Shown: positions 51,214 to 61,302, counted from the stretch's first letter. The stretch: 64,000 nt of DNA from Microbacterium sp. Root553 (GCF_001426995.1 NZ_LMFY01000001.1:1516470-1580469); one strand, 5' to 3'. A program made the numbers and translations. The notes: generated by a model not told the origin, from the letters alone.

Positions 51214-51357
51214 ATGACGATATCGACCGTTCTCCCGCGCAGTGAGCGTCTTCGCGACGCTTCCGTGGTGACGACAGCGGTCGACATCGCCGGTGCCCGG
51301 CACGAGGTTCTTCCGCCTCGGCTGATCGCCCTCCGCGGACTGCCGATCTCCTTCTGA
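51214..51357 (+). CDS. Possible small protein of 47 residues ahead of the DksA-like gene
   Basis: A 47-codon frame starts at ATG 51214, seven bases after TATGGT. The peptide begins MTISTVLPRSERLRDASVVT and ends with RLIALRGLPISF. It has no recognisable domain. It may be a short leader or a stand-alone peptide. It ends 98 bases before the DksA-like gene, which has its own ribosome-binding site. The promoter spacing is the best evidence; coding is not proven. Confidence 0.4.
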   Translation: MTISTVLPRSERLRDASVVTTAVDIAGARHEVLPPRLIALRGLPISF

Positions 51358-51455
51358 TCCCCCGCCGCGACCGCGTCGACCGCTGATCCCGGCCGTTGCG
51401 ACACCCCACCCGAGACGCCGCGCCTGCGGCGTCCTTCCGTCTGCAAGGAGCAGCC

Positions 51456-51776
51456 ATGCCCGATCTCACTCCCGTCGCCGATCTCCCGCCGTCCGCGGAG
51501 ATCGCCTCTCGACTCGAGAGCCTTCTCCGCGATCGCGAGACGGTTCTGCGCGAGCTCGAACCGCGCGCGCTCCCGACCGTCGACCCGGTGGCGTATCAGA
51601 CCGCGGCGTCGCACCGCGCCGTGATCCGTCAGCTCACCGATGCGCTGGAACGGGTCGCCGCGGGTACCTACGGGCTCTGCGGGCGATGCGGAGAGCCGAT
51701 CGCGCCCGCCCGTCTCGAGGTGCTGCCCCAGGCGTCCGCCTGCATCGAGTGCCAGAGTCTCGTCGACGCGGCCTGA
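51456..51776 (+). CDS. TraR/DksA-family zinc-finger protein
   Basis: A 106-residue protein with a helical N-terminal part (IASRLESLLRDRETVLREL) and a C-terminal four-cysteine zinc finger: Cys75 and Cys78 in YGLCGRCGEPI, Cys96 and Cys99 in ACIECQ. Such proteins bind RNA polymerase through the secondary channel or act as small transcription factors. It lacks the acidic coiled-coil tip of classical DksA, so the mechanism is uncertain. AAGGAG precedes the ATG at 51456. Confidence 0.9.
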   Translation: MPDLTPVADLPPSAEIASRLESLLRDRETVLRELEPRALPTVDPVAYQTAASHRAVIRQLTDALERVAAGTYGLCGRCGEPIAPARLEVLPQASACIECQSLVDAA

Positions 51777-51828
51777 TCCCGAGCGTCCGGCGGGCGGCGT
51801 GCGATGGGGCACGCCGCCCGCCTCACCC

Positions 51829-52176
51829 TCAGGCGATGTAGATCTTGCGCAGCGTCTCGGTGACGGTCCACACGGTGCGCTGGCCCTCGGCCAGGCGCAC
51901 GACGGAGCCTGCGTCCACCTCGATCGCGGGCAGCGGCGGGTCGACGAACTCTATCCGGGCGTGACCGGCGAGCACGACGAAGACCTCATCGACCTCGGTG
52001 TCGGATGCCGTGCCCGGTGTCATCTCCCAGATGCCGACCTCGACGGCGCCGACCGTCGCCAGAGCATGCGCGGCGGTGGTCGGCCGGCCGAGGATCACCT
52101 CATCGGCAGGCAGGGACGCGTGCACGAGCGGCAGTGCCGCGGCATCCACTGCCTCGCCGGGCGCGAGCGTGCTCAT
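51829..52176 (-). CDS. Small cupin-domain protein
   Basis: A 115-residue single cupin barrel: TVGAVEVGIWEMTPGTASDTEVDEVFVVLAGHARIEF and IEVDAGSVVRLAEGQRTVWTV. This is the EutQ/DUF861-like form often found with amine-oxidising enzymes. The first metal-binding motif is partly degenerate. Its ATG overlaps the stop of the FAD oxidase gene, so the two are co-translated. It may help the oxidase module or bind its product; the role is not known. Confidence 0.85.
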   Translation of the reverse strand: MSTLAPGEAVDAAALPLVHASLPADEVILGRPTTAAHALATVGAVEVGIWEMTPGTASDTEVDEVFVVLAGHARIEFVDPPLPAIEVDAGSVVRLAEGQRTVWTVTETLRKIYIA

Positions 52177-53579
52177 GAGTCGAATCCCATGCCGACGGCA
52201 TCCAGCGTCTTGAGGAACAGGTTGCGCCGGCCCTCGTTGTGATCGGCCCTGTCCATCGCCGCGCGCACGAGATTGACGCCGATCGAGGCGAGGGGCTCGG
52301 GCGGGAACGGGATCGGCTTCTCGCGCACCATGGCGAGCTCGGTGCGCTCGGTCGGCTCGCCCGACAGCTTGTCGAGCATCACGTCCGCGGCGAACCGCGC
52401 GGCGCCGACGCCCAGACCGGTGAATCCGGTGGCGTAGGCGACCCGGCCCCTGCGGGCGGTGCCGAAGAACGCGCAGAAGCGGCTCGACGAGTCGATCGCC
52501 CCGGCCCAACGGTGTGTGAAGCGCAGGCCCTCGAGCTGCGGGAACGTCGTGAAGAAGTGCGAGGCGAGCTTGCGGTGGCTCTCCATGCGGTCCTCGTACT
52601 CCGGCCGCACCTTTCCGCCGAAGTGGTAGACGGCGTCATAGCCTCCGAAGAGGATGCGGTTGTCGGCTGTGAGCCGGTAGTAGTGGAACTGGTTGGCGCT
52701 GTCGGCGAGGCCCTGGCGGTTCGACCACCCGATGGAGGCGAGCTGGTCATCGGTCAGCGGCTCGGTCATCAGCACGTAGTCGTACACCGGCACCGTCATG
52801 AGCCTGTTGCGCTTCAGCAGCGACGGGAACACGTTCGTGCCGAGCGCGACGGCATCCGCGACGACCCGCCCACCCCCGCGCGTCACGAGCGTGACGGGGC
52901 CCGCGCCGTCGCCCTCGAGCGCCCGCACGAGCGAGTGCTCGTAGATCTCGACACCCAGCTCCACCGCGACCCGTGCGAGCTCGAGTCCGAGCTTGGCGGG
53001 GTGCACGAGGGCGGAGCCCTCGCGATCCCAGGCGCCGGCGAGGAACGTGTCGGAGTGCACCTCGGCCTGCACGGCGTCGCGGTCGAGGAAGCCCTCCTCC
53101 TCGCGCAGCCACTCGACCTGGTGCGGTTCGACGGCCACCGCGAGCTGGCCGGTGCGCTCGAAGTCCACGTCGAGGGAGTAGCGCGACACGGTCTGCTCGA
53201 TGCCGTCGAGGTTCTCGCGTCCGAGCTCCTCGAGGCGGTCGATCTCGTCGGGCCAGCGCGTCAGGCCGTTCTCGTGTCCGTGGGTGAGGCTCGCCTCGCA
53301 GAAGCCGCCGTTGCGACCGGAGGCGGCCCACGCGATGCGCGAGGCCTCGAGCAGCACCACACGGCGATCGGGGTCGCGCTCCTTGGCGCGGACGGCGGTC
53401 CACAGCCCCGCATAGCCGCCGCCGACGATCGCGAGGTCGGCGGTGACGGTGCCCGACAGGGCGGGGTGCTCGGGGCGCTCCACATCGTCGAGCCAGAACA
53501 CGTCGAGGACGGTGTCGCGCAACGACCGCTCGATCGCGACCGGCGCGGGAAGGCGACGCTCGAAGACGGTGGTTCCCAT
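52173..53579 (-). CDS. FAD-dependent amine oxidoreductase (PuuB-like, DAO family)
   Basis: A 468-residue flavoprotein with the dinucleotide motif DLAIVGGGYAGLWTAVRAKE, then ASGRNGGFCEASLTHG, the FAD-binding LGTNVFPSL and the late GFTGLGVGAARF. It closely fits gamma-glutamylputrescine oxidase and related amine oxidases. I start at ATG 53579 behind GGGAGTGAG; an in-frame GTG lies at 53585. With the divergent Lrp regulator gene, the cupin and the aldehyde dehydrogenase it makes a putrescine/amine-degradation set, in which it would form an aminoaldehyde. Confidence 0.88.
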   Translation of the reverse strand: MGTTVFERRLPAPVAIERSLRDTVLDVFWLDDVERPEHPALSGTVTADLAIVGGGYAGLWTAVRAKERDPDRRVVLLEASRIAWAASGRNGGFCEASLTHGHENGLTRWPDEIDRLEELGRENLDGIEQTVSRYSLDVDFERTGQLAVAVEPHQVEWLREEEGFLDRDAVQAEVHSDTFLAGAWDREGSALVHPAKLGLELARVAVELGVEIYEHSLVRALEGDGAGPVTLVTRGGGRVVADAVALGTNVFPSLLKRNRLMTVPVYDYVLMTEPLTDDQLASIGWSNRQGLADSANQFHYYRLTADNRILFGGYDAVYHFGGKVRPEYEDRMESHRKLASHFFTTFPQLEGLRFTHRWAGAIDSSSRFCAFFGTARRGRVAYATGFTGLGVGAARFAADVMLDKLSGEPTERTELAMVREKPIPFPPEPLASIGVNLVRAAMDRADHNEGRRNLFLKTLDAVGMGFDS

Positions 53580-53607
53580 GCTCACTCCCGGTTTCCGGGC
53601 CCGCGCC

Positions 53608-54075
53608 TCAGCGTGTGCCCCAGTTGTAGAGGTCCTTGTAGAGCCCCGCGTACAGCAGGCTCTCGGTGTGCGCGACCCCGGGGATCGTGCGGATGCGGGT
53701 GGCGATGAGGTCGAGCAGGTCGGCGTCGCTCTCGCACACCGCCTCGACGAGGATGTCGAAGGTGCCGAGCGTGACGACGACGTACGCGAGCTCGGTGATC
53801 TTCGTGAGCTCCTCGGCGATCAGCCGCGGATCGCCGGTGACGCGGATGCCGATCATCGACATGCGGTGGAACCCGAGCTGCATCGGATCGGTGACGGCGA
53901 CGATCTGGATGATCCCGGCCTCGGTCATCCGCTGCACCCGCTGGCGTGCCGCCGCCTCGCTGAGCCCGACCTCTCGACCGATCTCGGCGTACGGTCGGCG
54001 TCCGTCCTCCTGCAGCAGCTCGACGATCCGCTTCGAGATGTCATCAAGGACCGGCTGCTTCGGCGTCGCGCTCAT
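53608..54075 (-). CDS. Lrp/AsnC-family transcriptional regulator
   Basis: A 155-residue Lrp protein with helix-turn-helix LDDISKRIVELLQEDGRRPYAEIGREVGLSEAAARQRVQRM and a C-terminal RAM effector domain (GFHRMSMIGIRV, AYVVVTLGTFDILVEAV). It starts at ATG 54075. A near-perfect palindrome lies directly before the start, so it probably regulates itself and, across the gap, the aldehyde dehydrogenase gene; its own transcript may continue into the oxidase and cupin genes. Confidence 0.94.
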   Translation of the reverse strand: MSATPKQPVLDDISKRIVELLQEDGRRPYAEIGREVGLSEAAARQRVQRMTEAGIIQIVAVTDPMQLGFHRMSMIGIRVTGDPRLIAEELTKITELAYVVVTLGTFDILVEAVCESDADLLDLIATRIRTIPGVAHTESLLYAGLYKDLYNWGTR

Positions 54076-54076
54076 G

Positions 54077-54090
54077 TGTCGATATTGACA
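54077..54090. promoter_or_regulatory. Candidate Lrp operator
   Basis: TGTCGATATTGACA is a 14-bp palindrome with one mismatched pair, one base before the Lrp start codon and in the gap shared with the divergent aldehyde dehydrogenase gene. Confidence 0.5.
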
Positions 54091-54162
54091 GGACGAGTGC
54101 ACCTTGGCAACTGATTCCATCGCCCAGATCAAGAGACTCTTCTGTATTCGCAAGCGCGTCGC

Positions 54163-54168
54163 TAGCAT
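54163..54168 (+). promoter_or_regulatory. -10 box (TAGCAT) of the aldehyde dehydrogenase gene
   Basis: TAGCAT ends seven bases before ATG 54176. A weak -35 (TTCTGT at 54140-54145) lies 17 bases upstream. The same box precedes galT. Confidence 0.5.
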
Positions 54169-54175
54169 GGCGGTC

Positions 54176-55609
54176 ATGGCGACAGAACTCCTCCAGAACT
54201 TCATCGGCGGTCGATACGTGGCCGTCTCGGGACAGGGGCGGATGCCGCTCATCGACCCCGCGACCGAGCAGAGCTACGGCGAGCTGCCCGTCTCCGACAC
54301 CTCCGATGTCGATGCCGCGTATGCCGCGGCCGCTGCGGCGTTCCCGATCTGGCGCGACACCACCCCCGCCGACCGCCAGCTGGCCCTGTTCCGCATCGCC
54401 GACGCGATGCAGGCGCGAGCCGAGGAGTTCGCCGACCTGGAGTCGAAGGACACCGGCAAGCCCAGGGCGACCCTCGTCGACGACGAGATCCTGCAGTCGA
54501 TCGACCAGCTGCGCTTCTTCGCCGGTGCCGCGCGCAGCCTCGAGGGGCGCGCCGCGGGGGAGTACCTCGCCGGGCACACGTCGTTCGTGCGCCGCGAGCC
54601 GATCGGTGTGATCGGCCAGGTCACCCCGTGGAACTACCCGCTGAACATGGCCGTGTGGAAGATCGCCCCCGCGCTCGCCGCGGGCAACACGGTCGTACTG
54701 AAACCCGCCGAGTCGACGCCGCTGACCACGCTTCTGCTGGCCGAGATCGTCGCGCTGCACACCCCCGCGGGCACGCTCAACGTGGTGCTCGGCGACCGCG
54801 ACACCGGGGTGGCGCTGGTCGAGCATCCGACGCCGCAGATGGTGGCGATCACCGGGTCCGTGCGCGCCGGGATGGCGGTCGCGCGGTCGGCGGCGGACGA
54901 CGTCAAGCGCGTGCATCTGGAACTCGGTGGCAAGGCGCCGGCGATCGTGTTCCCCGATGCGGACCTCGACAAGGCGGCATCCGGCATCATCACGGGAGCC
55001 TTCTTCAACGCCGGACAGGACTGCACCGCGGCCACCCGGGTGCTCGTCCACTCCTCGGTGCACGACGAGTTCGTCGCGGCGCTCGTCGAGAAGGCGAAGA
55101 CGGATGCCCGCACCGGCGGTCCTCACGAGAAGGACGTGCTCTACGGGCCGCTCAGCAGCGCCGCGCAGCTCGCCCAGGTGCAGGGATTCATCGACCGGCT
55201 GCCCGCGCACGCCTCGATCGAGACCGGCGGGTCGCGACAGGGCGACACGGGGTACTTCTTCGAGGCGACGATCGTCTCGGGGCTGCACCAGGACGACGAG
55301 GCGGTGCAGGGTGAGATCTTCGGACCCGTGCTGACCGTGCAGTCCTTCGAGACACCAGAGCAGGCACTCGAGATGGCGAACGACGTGCCGTACGCGCTGG
55401 CGTCGTCGGTGTGGACGACTGATCACGCCCGTGCGATGCGCTTCTCGCGCGACCTCGACTTCGGATGCGTGTGGATCAACACCCACATCCCGTTCGTGTC
55501 GGACATGCCGCACGGCGGATTCAAGCACTCGGGCTACGGCAAGGACCTCTCGCAGTACGGCTTCGACGACTACACGCGCATCAAGCACGTGATGTCGGCG
55601 CTCGATTGA
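54176..55609 (+). CDS. Aldehyde dehydrogenase, probably gamma-aminobutyraldehyde type
   Basis: A 477-residue NAD-linked dehydrogenase with catalytic Cys283 (NAGQDCTAATRV) and Glu249 (HLELGGKAP), plus PWNYPLNMAVWKIAPALAAGN. The sequence FNAGQDCTAATR is typical of gamma-aminobutyraldehyde dehydrogenases. Together with the PuuB-like oxidase it would turn the aminoaldehyde into an amino acid such as GABA. I choose ATG 54176 since TAGCAT lies seven bases before it; ATG 54167 is three codons earlier and overlaps that box. Confidence 0.91.
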   Translation: MATELLQNFIGGRYVAVSGQGRMPLIDPATEQSYGELPVSDTSDVDAAYAAAAAAFPIWRDTTPADRQLALFRIADAMQARAEEFADLESKDTGKPRATLVDDEILQSIDQLRFFAGAARSLEGRAAGEYLAGHTSFVRREPIGVIGQVTPWNYPLNMAVWKIAPALAAGNTVVLKPAESTPLTTLLLAEIVALHTPAGTLNVVLGDRDTGVALVEHPTPQMVAITGSVRAGMAVARSAADDVKRVHLELGGKAPAIVFPDADLDKAASGIITGAFFNAGQDCTAATRVLVHSSVHDEFVAALVEKAKTDARTGGPHEKDVLYGPLSSAAQLAQVQGFIDRLPAHASIETGGSRQGDTGYFFEATIVSGLHQDDEAVQGEIFGPVLTVQSFETPEQALEMANDVPYALASSVWTTDHARAMRFSRDLDFGCVWINTHIPFVSDMPHGGFKHSGYGKDLSQYGFDDYTRIKHVMSALD

Positions 55610-55729
55610 GCGGGTCGCGCGTCGCGCATCCGGCGTCTCGGCGGAGCGTCGTCCTGAGCCCGTGATCGGGCGTGCGCGGGTGAGACGCGATGTGTCATGC
55701 TGGGGCGGACGCCGACTCCGGGGGGATCC

Positions 55730-56869
55730 ATGGCACGACCGCTCGCAGGTCCGCAGGGCCTGCTGCGCACGCTCAACGGGCGTGCGATCCTCGAGACGCT
55801 CGCGCGTCGGGGGCCACTGACCCGCACCGAGCTGATGACCGAGACGGGGCTGTCGCGCACCGCGGTGACCCAGGTGCTGCGGATGCTCGAGAGTGCGACC
55901 GCGGTCGCACCGGCCGGCGTGGATCGCGAGACCCGGGGACCCGCTGCCGGACGCGTCGCTCTGCATCCGCAGCTCGGGGTCGCCGCCGCGGTGCACGTCG
56001 ACGTCCATGCCGCGCACGTCGTGCTCGTCGATCCCACCGGTGCGGTGCGCGCCGAGAACCACGCGCCCTTCCCGATCCGTGGCGACCGGGTGGATCACAT
56101 CGCCGGACTCGTGGACGCGTGCCGTCGTGCGGTGGGTGCGACCGTGCAGCTGGCGGTCGTCGGGATCCCGGGGATCGTCACCGCCGACGGCGGCATCCGT
56201 GACGATCAGGGTCCCGACGGGGGCGCCTTCAAGAACGCGCTGTCCACCAGGCTCGGGTGCCCGGTGCGTGTCGAGAACGACGTCAATCTGGCCGCTCTCG
56301 CCGAGCTGACTTCGGGCACCGGTGCCGACCTCGACAGTTTCGCCCTGCTGCTGCTCGACGAGGGGCTCGGAGCCGGGATCGTCATCGACGGCCGGCTGCA
56401 CCGCGGCTTCTCGGGGGTGGCGGGCGAGGTCATGTACCTGCCGCAGACCCCGGTGCCGATCGGCGCCCCCGTGCTCGGCGACGACGTGGTGCGCGATCTC
56501 GCCCTCGCTCACGGGCGCGACCCCGAGCTGACGATCGATCAGCACCTCGACGCCGCGAGCGACGGCGACGGGGGAGCGCTCGCGATGGCGACCGAGATGG
56601 GCCGACGGCTCACACTGATCGCCGGGACGATCGCGCTCGTGCTCGATCCCCAGGCGTTCATCCTCAGCGGATCCGCCGCGCATCCCGCGATGGTCGACGC
56701 GACCGCGAGGGCCGCCGAGGACCTCGCCCCGCGGCTGCCGCTGAGCATCCTCGCCTCGTCGTTCGGGCCGGAGGCCCCGCTCGTCGGTGCCGTCGGCGAA
56801 GCGGCCGCGGCGCTGCGGGCGACGGTCTTCTCCCGCCTTCTTCCCGGATCAGAGCGGAGCCGCCGGTGA
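55730..56869 (+). CDS. ROK-family transcriptional regulator (kinase-dead)
   Basis: A 379-residue ROK protein with an N-terminal winged helix (TRTELMTETGLSRTAVTQVLRML, residues about 31-53) and a sugar-kinase-like domain. The kinase phosphate motif, normally DxGGT, reads HVDVHAAHV, and the ROK zinc motif CxCGxxGC is absent, so it should bind a sugar but not phosphorylate it. GGGGGATCC precedes the ATG at 55730. It overlaps the deacetylase gene by four bases and probably regulates the three-gene operon. Confidence 0.9.
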   Translation: MARPLAGPQGLLRTLNGRAILETLARRGPLTRTELMTETGLSRTAVTQVLRMLESATAVAPAGVDRETRGPAAGRVALHPQLGVAAAVHVDVHAAHVVLVDPTGAVRAENHAPFPIRGDRVDHIAGLVDACRRAVGATVQLAVVGIPGIVTADGGIRDDQGPDGGAFKNALSTRLGCPVRVENDVNLAALAELTSGTGADLDSFALLLLDEGLGAGIVIDGRLHRGFSGVAGEVMYLPQTPVPIGAPVLGDDVVRDLALAHGRDPELTIDQHLDAASDGDGGALAMATEMGRRLTLIAGTIALVLDPQAFILSGSAAHPAMVDATARAAEDLAPRLPLSILASSFGPEAPLVGAVGEAAAALRATVFSRLLPGSERSRR

Positions 56870-57774
56870 TCTCCGATCTGGCCGATCGCCTCGGCCTCGC
56901 ACCGGGCGCCCGCGCCATCATCATCAACGCCGACGACTTCGGGATGTGCCACGCGGCCAACACGGCCATCACCGGACTGCTCAGCGCCGGGCACATCGAT
57001 TCGACCACGGTGATGATGCCGTGCGCGTGGGCTCCCGAGGCGCTGGCCTTCGCCGCGGCGCGGACCGACCTCGACGTCGGCGTGCATCTGGTGCTCACGA
57101 GCGAGTGGACCGCCTACCGGTGGCGTCCGCTCACCGGGACCGAGACGAGCCTGGTCGATGCCGGAGGGTGCTTCCCGGCCGACACTCTCTCGATCGAGCA
57201 GAATGCCGACGACGCCGACGTGGCGGCAGAGGTCGCCGCCCAGCTGCAGGGCGCGCTGGATGCGGGAGTCGACGTCACTCACCTCGACAACCACATGGGG
57301 TCGGTCTACGGACTGCTCACCGGTCGCGACTTCCTCGCGCAGGTGCTCCCCCTCGCGGCGCAGCACGGTCTGCCCTTCCGGCTGCCGCGCAGCATGGAGG
57401 GCACCGCCGACGACGCGGCCCTGCAGGCGAAGCTCACCGAGGCGGCCGGCGCCGCCGACGCACTCGGCGTCGAGATCATCGACCGGCTGTGGAGCCATCC
57501 GTTCGACGCCGCGCCCGACGAGTCGTACGAGCAGGTGCGCGACGGCTTCATCGCCCTGCTCCGTGCAGTACCCGCCGGGGTGACCGAGATCTACCTGCAT
57601 CCGATGGTCGACGACGACGAGCTGCGCGCGGTGGTCGACTTCGGTGCCGTCAAGCGCGGTCACGAGCTGCGTCTGCTGTCGGACCCCGCGGTGCTGCAGG
57701 CGATCGCCGATGAGGGACTGGTCAGGATCGGATGGCGCGCGCTGCGCGACCTGCAGCGGAGCCCTCGCCCATGA
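56866..57774 (+). CDS. ChbG/HpnK (YdjC-like) carbohydrate deacetylase
   Basis: A 302-residue YdjC-fold protein with the metal site IIINADDFGMCHAANTAI, GVHLVLTSEWTAYRWRPL, the VTHLDNHMGS motif and EIYLHPMVDD. Family members remove acetyl groups from chitooligosaccharides (ChbG) or act on hopanoid precursors (HpnK). The GTG at 56866 shares bases with the ROK stop. Between a ROK regulator and a sugar transporter, deacetylation of an imported amino-sugar oligomer is the best guess. Confidence 0.88.
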   Translation: MISDLADRLGLAPGARAIIINADDFGMCHAANTAITGLLSAGHIDSTTVMMPCAWAPEALAFAAARTDLDVGVHLVLTSEWTAYRWRPLTGTETSLVDAGGCFPADTLSIEQNADDADVAAEVAAQLQGALDAGVDVTHLDNHMGSVYGLLTGRDFLAQVLPLAAQHGLPFRLPRSMEGTADDAALQAKLTEAAGAADALGVEIIDRLWSHPFDAAPDESYEQVRDGFIALLRAVPAGVTEIYLHPMVDDDELRAVVDFGAVKRGHELRLLSDPAVLQAIADEGLVRIGWRALRDLQRSPRP

Positions 57775-59096
57775 CCTCGCTGCGCGCGGGACTGCGCGAC
57801 CGACGCCTGCATTCCGCGCCGACGAGGAGGCAGTCCGTCGCGTTCGGGGCCTCCGGGTTCCCGACGCAGCTCATGACGCAGACGTTCTCGGCGTTCGTCG
57901 TCTACTTCTACGTCGCGCACCTCGGTGTCGAGCCGACCTGGGTGGCGGCGGCGATGATCGCCCATGGCATCCTCAACGCCGTCCTCAATCCGCTCGTCGG
58001 CACCTTGTCCGACCGCATCCGCACTCCCTGGGGCCGCCGCGTCCCGTGGATCGGTGTCGGGATCGTCCCGCTCGTCGTCGCCTTCGCTCTGGTCTGGATG
58101 CCGCCGCCGCTGCCCGCCGCGGGGCTGATCGTCTGGTTCCTGGTGGTCGTCGCGGTCTACGACATCGCGTTCGTGGTGGTGGTGCTGAACATCTCGGCGC
58201 TGTTCCCCGAGATCTTCCGCACCACGGAGGAGCGGGCGCGCGGCAATGTGCCTCGGCAGATCTTCGCGATCGTGGGCATCGTGCTGGGAACGGCCGGGGC
58301 GCCCCGGCTCTACGGCTGGATCGGCTGGTCGGGCATGGCTCTCGTGCTCGCCGGGGTCTGCCTCGTGCTGCTCGTCGTGTCGTTCCTCGGCGGGATGCTC
58401 GAGCGCGACGTGCCCGAGGCGGCCTCCGAGGCGATGCGGTGGCGGGACCAGCTGCGGTACACGTTCGCCAACCGCGCGTTCGTGCCGTACGTGCTCGGTT
58501 CGCTGTTCATCCAGACCGCGATCGCCGTCATCCTCGCCGCGGTCCCCTTCTACGTGCGGTACTCGCTGGGTGCCGCCGAGGGCGAGGGGAGCCTGCTGCT
58601 GGGGGCGATCTTCGTGACCGCGATCCCGTCGATCGTGCTGTGGAGTGCGGTCGTGCGTCGCACGTCACCGCGCACGGCGCTGCTGTGGAGCGTCGCGGTC
58701 TTCGGCCTCGCAGTTCTCGGCTACCTGCTGCCCTCGAGCGTGACGGCGGCCGCGCTGATCGGGGTGGCGGTCGGCGTCGGGGTCGGCGGGCTGCTGCAGC
58801 TGCTCGAGGTCGTGCTCGCCCAGATCATCGACGAGGATGCGGTGCGCACCGGCCATCGCCGCGAGGGCGCGTACTTCGGGGTCAACGGCTTCGTCGTGCG
58901 CGGTTCGGTGGTGCTGCAGGCCGTCGTCGCCGCGGCGGTGCTCACCTCGTCGGGGTTCGACGCGTCGCTCGGCGATGCGCAGCCCGAGGCCGTCGACGGC
59001 GGGATCCGCGTGATGGTCGCGGTGATCCCGCTCGTCTTCGCCGCGCTGGCGTGGCTGTGCTTCTGGCTCTACCCCATCCGCACGCGCGACCTCTGA
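57771..59096 (+). CDS. GPH-type sugar:cation symporter (MFS_2)
   Basis: A 441-residue membrane protein with about 12 helices. It starts SVAFGASGFPTQLMTQTFSAFVVYFYV and has the family loop NPLVGTLSDRIRTPWGRRVPWIGVGI, as in melibiose and glucuronide symporters. It likely imports a disaccharide or glycoside for the deacetylase encoded upstream. The ATG at 57771 overlaps the previous stop. Its stop is only eight bases from the end of the convergent galE gene, with no room for a hairpin. Confidence 0.9.
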   Translation: MTSLRAGLRDRRLHSAPTRRQSVAFGASGFPTQLMTQTFSAFVVYFYVAHLGVEPTWVAAAMIAHGILNAVLNPLVGTLSDRIRTPWGRRVPWIGVGIVPLVVAFALVWMPPPLPAAGLIVWFLVVVAVYDIAFVVVVLNISALFPEIFRTTEERARGNVPRQIFAIVGIVLGTAGAPRLYGWIGWSGMALVLAGVCLVLLVVSFLGGMLERDVPEAASEAMRWRDQLRYTFANRAFVPYVLGSLFIQTAIAVILAAVPFYVRYSLGAAEGEGSLLLGAIFVTAIPSIVLWSAVVRRTSPRTALLWSVAVFGLAVLGYLLPSSVTAAALIGVAVGVGVGGLLQLLEVVLAQIIDEDAVRTGHRREGAYFGVNGFVVRGSVVLQAVVAAAVLTSSGFDASLGDAQPEAVDGGIRVMVAVIPLVFAALAWLCFWLYPIRTRDL

Positions 59097-59103
59097 TCCG
59101 ACG

Positions 59104-60081
59104 TCAGGACGCGGCCTGACGCGCCTCCCAGCCGGTGCGCACCATCTCGTCGACCGTGTACCGCATCTTCCAGTCGAGGTCGCGGGCAGCGAGCTCGCCG
59201 GTGGCGACGATGCGGTCGGGGTCTCCCGGGCGCCGGGGGCCGATCTCGGGGGTGAAGTCGATGCCGGTGACGCGGGCGACCGCGTCCATGATCTGCTTCA
59301 CGCTGAGGCCGTCGCCCGAGCCGAGGTTGTACGCGGCCTCGATCGGCTCGCCGCCGGCGAGACGCTTCGCAGCCGCGACGTGCGCGGCGGCGATGTCGCC
59401 GACGTGCACGTAGTCGCGCACGTTCGTGCCGTCCTCGGTGTCGTAGTCGTCGCCGTTGATGCGCGGAGTCTCGCCCGCGATCAGTTTCTCGAACACGATC
59501 GGGAAGAGGTTGTGCGGGCTCACGTCGTAGACGGTCGGATCGGCGGACCCGACGACGTTGAAGTACCGCAGAGAGGTGTGACGCAGCGGGGCGTCGGAGT
59601 CGGCGGTCGCGATCGCCTGATCGCGCAGCAGCCACTCCCCGATGAGCTTCGACTCGCCGTACGGGCTCGCCGGCCTCTTGGCGGTGTCTTCGACGACGAG
59701 CGCCGTATCGGGCGTGCCGAACACGGCGGCCGACGAGGAGAACACGATGTTCGCGACGCCCGCGGCATCCATCGCCTCGAGGATCACGCGGGTGCCCTCG
59801 ACGTTCTGCGCGTAGGTGTGCAGCGGCCGCTGCACCGAGACGCCGGCGTACTTGTATCCCGCGACGTGGATGACGCCCTCGGCGTCGTGATCGCGCAGCG
59901 TCTTCACGACGAGCGCGCGATCGAGGATGCTGCCCTGCACGAAGGCCACGCCCTCGGGAACGAACGAGGCGACCCCGCTCGAGAGGTCGTCGAGGATGAC
60001 GGGTGTGAGCCCGGCATCCGCCAGTGCGCGAACGACGTGCGAGCCGATGTAGCCGGCGCCGCCGGTCACGATCCAGGACAT
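59104..60081 (-). CDS. galE: UDP-glucose 4-epimerase
   Basis: A 325-residue extended SDR with VTGGAGYIGSHVVRAL, catalytic Tyr141-Lys145 (SPYGESKLIGEW), FSSSAAVFG and the UDP-sugar segment SLRYFNVVGSAD. It interconverts UDP-glucose and UDP-galactose as the last step of the Leloir pathway. GGAGCACC precedes the ATG. It follows galK by 33 bases in the galT-galK-galE operon. Confidence 0.96.
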   Translation of the reverse strand: MSWIVTGGAGYIGSHVVRALADAGLTPVILDDLSSGVASFVPEGVAFVQGSILDRALVVKTLRDHDAEGVIHVAGYKYAGVSVQRPLHTYAQNVEGTRVILEAMDAAGVANIVFSSSAAVFGTPDTALVVEDTAKRPASPYGESKLIGEWLLRDQAIATADSDAPLRHTSLRYFNVVGSADPTVYDVSPHNLFPIVFEKLIAGETPRINGDDYDTEDGTNVRDYVHVGDIAAAHVAAAKRLAGGEPIEAAYNLGSGDGLSVKQIMDAVARVTGIDFTPEIGPRRPGDPDRIVATGELAARDLDWKMRYTVDEMVRTGWEARQAAS

Positions 60082-60114
60082 GGTGCTCCTCAGGGTGGGG
60101 AAGTGTTCAGTATC

Positions 60115-61298
<1,184 letters not shown>

Positions 61299-61302
<4 letters not shown>

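Noticed and set aside
55730..56869. Glucokinase (ROK sugar kinase)
   Set aside because: The ATP phosphate motif and the ROK zinc motif are both lost and a winged helix is present, so it is a regulator.
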